From Paracoccaceae bacterium (GTDB taxonomy: Bacteria > Pseudomonadota > Alphaproteobacteria > Rhodobacterales > Rhodobacteraceae): a stretch of DNA of 6,003 bases. Positions 3,536-6,003 of the stretch are shown in pieces (the stretch's first letter is position 1; every line of letters begins with the position of its first letter). The DNA is taken from assembly GCA_023254015.1 (NCBI GenBank), contig JALQYS010000131.1, forward strand, positions 1 through 6,003. Reading direction: 5' to 3'. The position numbers and the translations under genes were made by a program. Below the pieces are notes generated by a model. It was not told the DNA's origin. It saw only the letters and a program-made list of their open reading frames with translations, and ran no database searches.

Positions 3536-6001
3536 ATGCGCCTTTCCCTGATTGCCCTTTCCCTGACCGCCAGCCTTCTGTTGTCCGGCTGCGAAAGCTC
3601 CGAGGAAAAGGCCGAGCGCTATTTCCGTTCGGGGATGGAGCTGCTTGCGGCGGGGGATACCGACCGCGCCCTGGTCGAGTTTCGCAATGTCTTCAAATAC
3701 AACGGCTTCCACAAGGAGGCCCGCAAGACCTATGCCGATACCCAGCTGGCGCGCGGCGAGGTGGCCGAAGCCTACAGCCAGTATCTGCGCCTGATCGAGC
3801 AATATCCCGACACCGTCGAGGTTCGCCAGACGCTGGCCGAGCTGGCGCTGAAGCGGGGCGACTGGGACGAGGTGGAACGCCACGGCCGCGCCGCCCTGGC
3901 GCTGACGCCCGAGGCCCCGGGCGTGCAGGCCCTGGGCGTCGCGCTCGACTATCGCGCGGCGGTGCTGGCGCGCGATGAGACGGCCCGCGCCAAGGCCGCC
4001 GAACTGGCGCGCGGCCTGCAGGCCAAGGTGCCCGAAAACCCCGTGCTGCGCCGGTTGCTGCTGGATTTCGCCCTCGCCGGGCCTGATCCGCAATCTGCCC
4101 TGCCCGAAATCGAGGCCGCCATCCAGGCCGAGCCGGACACGCTGGAATTCCAGTCGATGAAGCTGAAGCTTCTGGCCGAGAGCAACGACACCGAAGGCAC
4201 CGGCGCGCTTTTGAAGCAGATGGTCAAGAGCTTTCCCGACAACACGGAAGTGCGCGCCAGCCTGATCCGCTGGTTCCTGTTCCAGAAGGATTATGAGGGC
4301 GCCGAGGCCTTCCTGCGCCAGATCGCGGGCGCGCCCACCGCCGCCCCCGATGGCCATGTCGCGGTGATCCAGCTTTTGCAGATGGCCCGCGGCCCCGAGG
4401 CGGCCATGGCCGAGCTGGACCGGCTGATCACCGCCAATCAGGGCCAGCCCAATGCCGATCTCTATGCCGCCCTGCGCGCGGCCATGGTGTTCGAGACGGG
4501 CCGCCGGGACGAGGCCATCGCCTCGATGGAGGCCCTGGTGAAGGATGCCGCAGCCTCCGACCAGACCCGCCGCATCAAGGCGATGCTGGCCCAGATGCTG
4601 CAGACCACCGGCAACGAGGTGGGGGCCCGCGCCCGGGTTGAAGAAATCCTGGCCGAGGATGCCAGCAACACCGAGGCGCTGAAGATGCGCGCCGCCTGGC
4701 TGATCCGCGAGGACCGCCCGGGCGAGGCGATTGTCGATCTGCGCACCGCGCTGAGCCAGTCGCCCCGCGATCCCGCCACGCTGACCCTGCTGGCCGAGGC
4801 GCATGACCGCGACGGCAGCCCCGATCTTGCGGCCGAACGGCTGGCGATGGCGGTAGAGGTGTCGGGCGCGGCCCCCGAGGAATCGCTGCGCTATGCCCGC
4901 AGGCTCATGCGCGACGGGCGGACGCAGGCGGCCGAAACCGTGCTGACCGAGGCCCGCCGCGTCAGCCCCGCCCATGTCGGCGTGCTGGTCACGCTGGCCG
5001 ACATCTGGCTGGGCCTGCGCGACTTTGCCAAGGTGCAGGAGGTGGTGGACAACCTGCGCCAGATCCCCACGCCCCAGGCCGAAGAGGCCGCCCGCACCCT
5101 GCAGGCCGCGCTGCTGATGGGCCAGGACCGCACCGAGGACGGGCTGGCCTTCCTGCAATCGCAGATCGAGGCGGGCGATGACAATTTCCGCGCCCTTGCC
5201 CTGATGGTCGACACTCAGGTCCGGGCGGGCAAGCTGGAAGAGGCGCGGCGCAATGTGACCGAGGCCCTGGCCAAGACCCCCGACAGCGCCGATCTGCAGA
5301 TGCTGGATGGCACGCTGGCCGCGCTGGCGGGCGATGTCGCGCGGGCAGAGGCGGCCTATCGCGGCGTGATGGCCGCCCATCCCGCGGCAGAGGCCCCGGT
5401 GCGGCTGCTTTACGGCCTGCTGTCTTCGGCCGGGCGCAGCGCCGAAGCGACCGAGGTGCTGGAGGCCGGGCTTGCGGCGCAACCCGGCTCGGCGACGCTG
5501 CGCTGGATCAAGGCCGCCGAGATGGAGCGCGCCGGAAAGTTCGACGAGGCGATTGCGGTCTATGAGGCGATGTATGCCGATGACAGCGGCAATGTGATTG
5601 TCGCCAACAACCTGGCCAGCCTGCTGACCGCGCATCGGGATGATCCCGAAAGCCTGGAACGCGCCTTCACCATCGCGCGGCGCCTGCGGGGCCAGGACGT
5701 GCCGGCCTTCCAGGACACCTATGGCTGGATCGAATACCGCCGCGGCAATTTCCCCGAGGCGCTGCTCCATCTGGAACCCGCCGCCGCGGGCCTGCCGAAC
5801 GATGCGCTGACCCAGATGCATCTGGGCATGACCTATGCCGCGCTGAACCGGACCGAAGAGGCCATCCGCAGCCTGACCCGCGCACTTGAGCTGGCCGGCG
5901 ACAGCCCCCTGCCCCAGTTCGTCACCGCCCGGACCGAACTTGCGCGGTTGCAGGCCGCAGGAACGACGGGGGGGACGACGGGGGCGGGCGGAACGCCCTG
6001 A
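3536..6001 (+). CDS. Large TPR-repeat lipoprotein, PrsT-like (PEP-CTERM/exosortase-type polysaccharide locus)
   Basis: This is an 821-residue protein. A short signal peptide (two charged ends around SLIALSLTASLLL) ends in a lipobox LSGC, so Cys19 is the predicted lipidated residue. The +2 residue is Glu, not the Asp that holds E. coli lipoproteins in the inner membrane. The rest is almost entirely helical TPR-like units rich in Ala, Leu, Glu and Arg: for example, ERYFRSGMELLAAGDTDRAL near the N terminus, and near the C terminus NNLASLL (691-697), DTYGWIEYRRGNFPEALLHL (727-746) and LGMTYAALNRTEEAIRSLTR. The N-terminal pattern and the NNLA...DTYGW C-terminal pattern match the TPR lipoprotein PrsT found with exosortases, which is of similar or slightly greater length. 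Its role there is unproven; scaffolding of the polysaccharide export or sorting machinery is likely. The last 13 residues are a Gly/Thr-rich tail. The stop is just inside the window. It could alternatively be a generic BcsC/PgaA-like TPR scaffold, but no beta-barrel region follows. Confidence 0.92.
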   Translation: MRLSLIALSLTASLLLSGCESSEEKAERYFRSGMELLAAGDTDRALVEFRNVFKYNGFHKEARKTYADTQLARGEVAEAYSQYLRLIEQYPDTVEVRQTLAELALKRGDWDEVERHGRAALALTPEAPGVQALGVALDYRAAVLARDETARAKAAELARGLQAKVPENPVLRRLLLDFALAGPDPQSALPEIEAAIQAEPDTLEFQSMKLKLLAESNDTEGTGALLKQMVKSFPDNTEVRASLIRWFLFQKDYEGAEAFLRQIAGAPTAAPDGHVAVIQLLQMARGPEAAMAELDRLITANQGQPNADLYAALRAAMVFETGRRDEAIASMEALVKDAAASDQTRRIKAMLAQMLQTTGNEVGARARVEEILAEDASNTEALKMRAAWLIREDRPGEAIVDLRTALSQSPRDPATLTLLAEAHDRDGSPDLAAERLAMAVEVSGAAPEESLRYARRLMRDGRTQAAETVLTEARRVSPAHVGVLVTLADIWLGLRDFAKVQEVVDNLRQIPTPQAEEAARTLQAALLMGQDRTEDGLAFLQSQIEAGDDNFRALALMVDTQVRAGKLEEARRNVTEALAKTPDSADLQMLDGTLAALAGDVARAEAAYRGVMAAHPAAEAPVRLLYGLLSSAGRSAEATEVLEAGLAAQPGSATLRWIKAAEMERAGKFDEAIAVYEAMYADDSGNVIVANNLASLLTAHRDDPESLERAFTIARRLRGQDVPAFQDTYGWIEYRRGNFPEALLHLEPAAAGLPNDALTQMHLGMTYAALNRTEEAIRSLTRALELAGDSPLPQFVTARTELARLQAAGTTGGTTGAGGTP
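3541..3566 (+). repeat. 11-base direct repeat inside the signal peptide
   Basis: CCTTTCCCTGA occurs at 3541-3551 and 3556-3566, 15 bases apart and in frame, encoding the LSLIALSL part of the signal peptide. Slippage between copies would remove or add exactly five hydrophobic residues without breaking the frame. Confidence 0.6.
5963..5988 (+). repeat. 12-base tandem repeat with G-runs at the end of the TPR gene
   Basis: ACGACGGGGG occurs at 5963-5972 and 5975-5984 with a 12-base period, encoding a TTGG-TTGA tail. It includes a run of seven Gs (5968-5974), five Gs (5980-5984) and three Gs (5986-5988). These can be parsed as four G-triplets with loops of 1, 5 and 3, meeting the simple G-quadruplex pattern on the coding strand just before the stop. 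Confidence 0.6.
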
Positions 6002-6003
6002 TC

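Noticed and set aside
3308..5821. An 837-codon open frame on the minus strand, antisense to the TPR gene
   Set aside because: Its product is a Gly/Gln/His/Arg-rich low-complexity sequence with no recognisable domain. Such long antisense frames are normal opposite GC-rich genes, and the plus-strand frame has a lipobox, ribosome site and clear TPR pattern.

Overview
The window looks like part of an exopolysaccharide / cell-surface polysaccharide locus from a GC-rich alphaproteobacterium, most likely of the Rhodobacteraceae (Rhodobacter/Paracoccus type). This placement rests on strongly GC-biased third codon positions, the style of the proteins, and the combination of genes. It is made from recalled family knowledge, not a search.

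Layout. There are four real genes in two divergent arms. The left arm (minus strand, read right to left) holds an ExeA/GspA-like AAA ATPase (2205 to 1315). It is followed after a single codon by a Wzz/GumC-type polysaccharide chain-length determinant (1311 down to the left edge, where it is cut off). The right arm (plus strand) holds an ExoY-like phosphoglycosyl transferase (2749-3462), followed 73 bases later by an 821-residue TPR-repeat lipoprotein (3536-6001) resembling the PEP-CTERM-system lipoprotein PrsT. Between the arms lies a gene-free divergent control region (2206-2748). It contains a markedly AT-rich core (about 2455-2605) with several inverted repeats and promoter-like hexamers, and a strong hairpin (2350-2369) in the leader of the left arm.

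How the parts work together (inference from families). The phosphoglycosyl transferase puts the first sugar phosphate on undecaprenyl phosphate at the inner membrane. The Wzz-type protein sets polymer length or couples synthesis to export across the periplasm. The ExeA-like ATPase is a cytoplasmic partner commonly encoded beside such Wzz proteins in exosortase-linked polysaccharide loci. The TPR lipoprotein is a periplasm-facing scaffold. This gene set is the polysaccharide half of the PEP-CTERM/exosortase loci of Gram-negative bacteria, so an exosortase and its sorted proteins may lie just outside the window; none is visible inside it.

The most interesting parts are the repeat-dense AT-rich divergent control region, the leader hairpin, the one-codon in-frame junction between the ATPase and the Wzz gene, and the G-rich tandem repeat at the end of the TPR gene. 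I found no RNA genes, mobile elements or CRISPR arrays. Other long open frames, including one of 837 codons antisense to the TPR gene, are best explained as by-products of GC-rich coding sequence.
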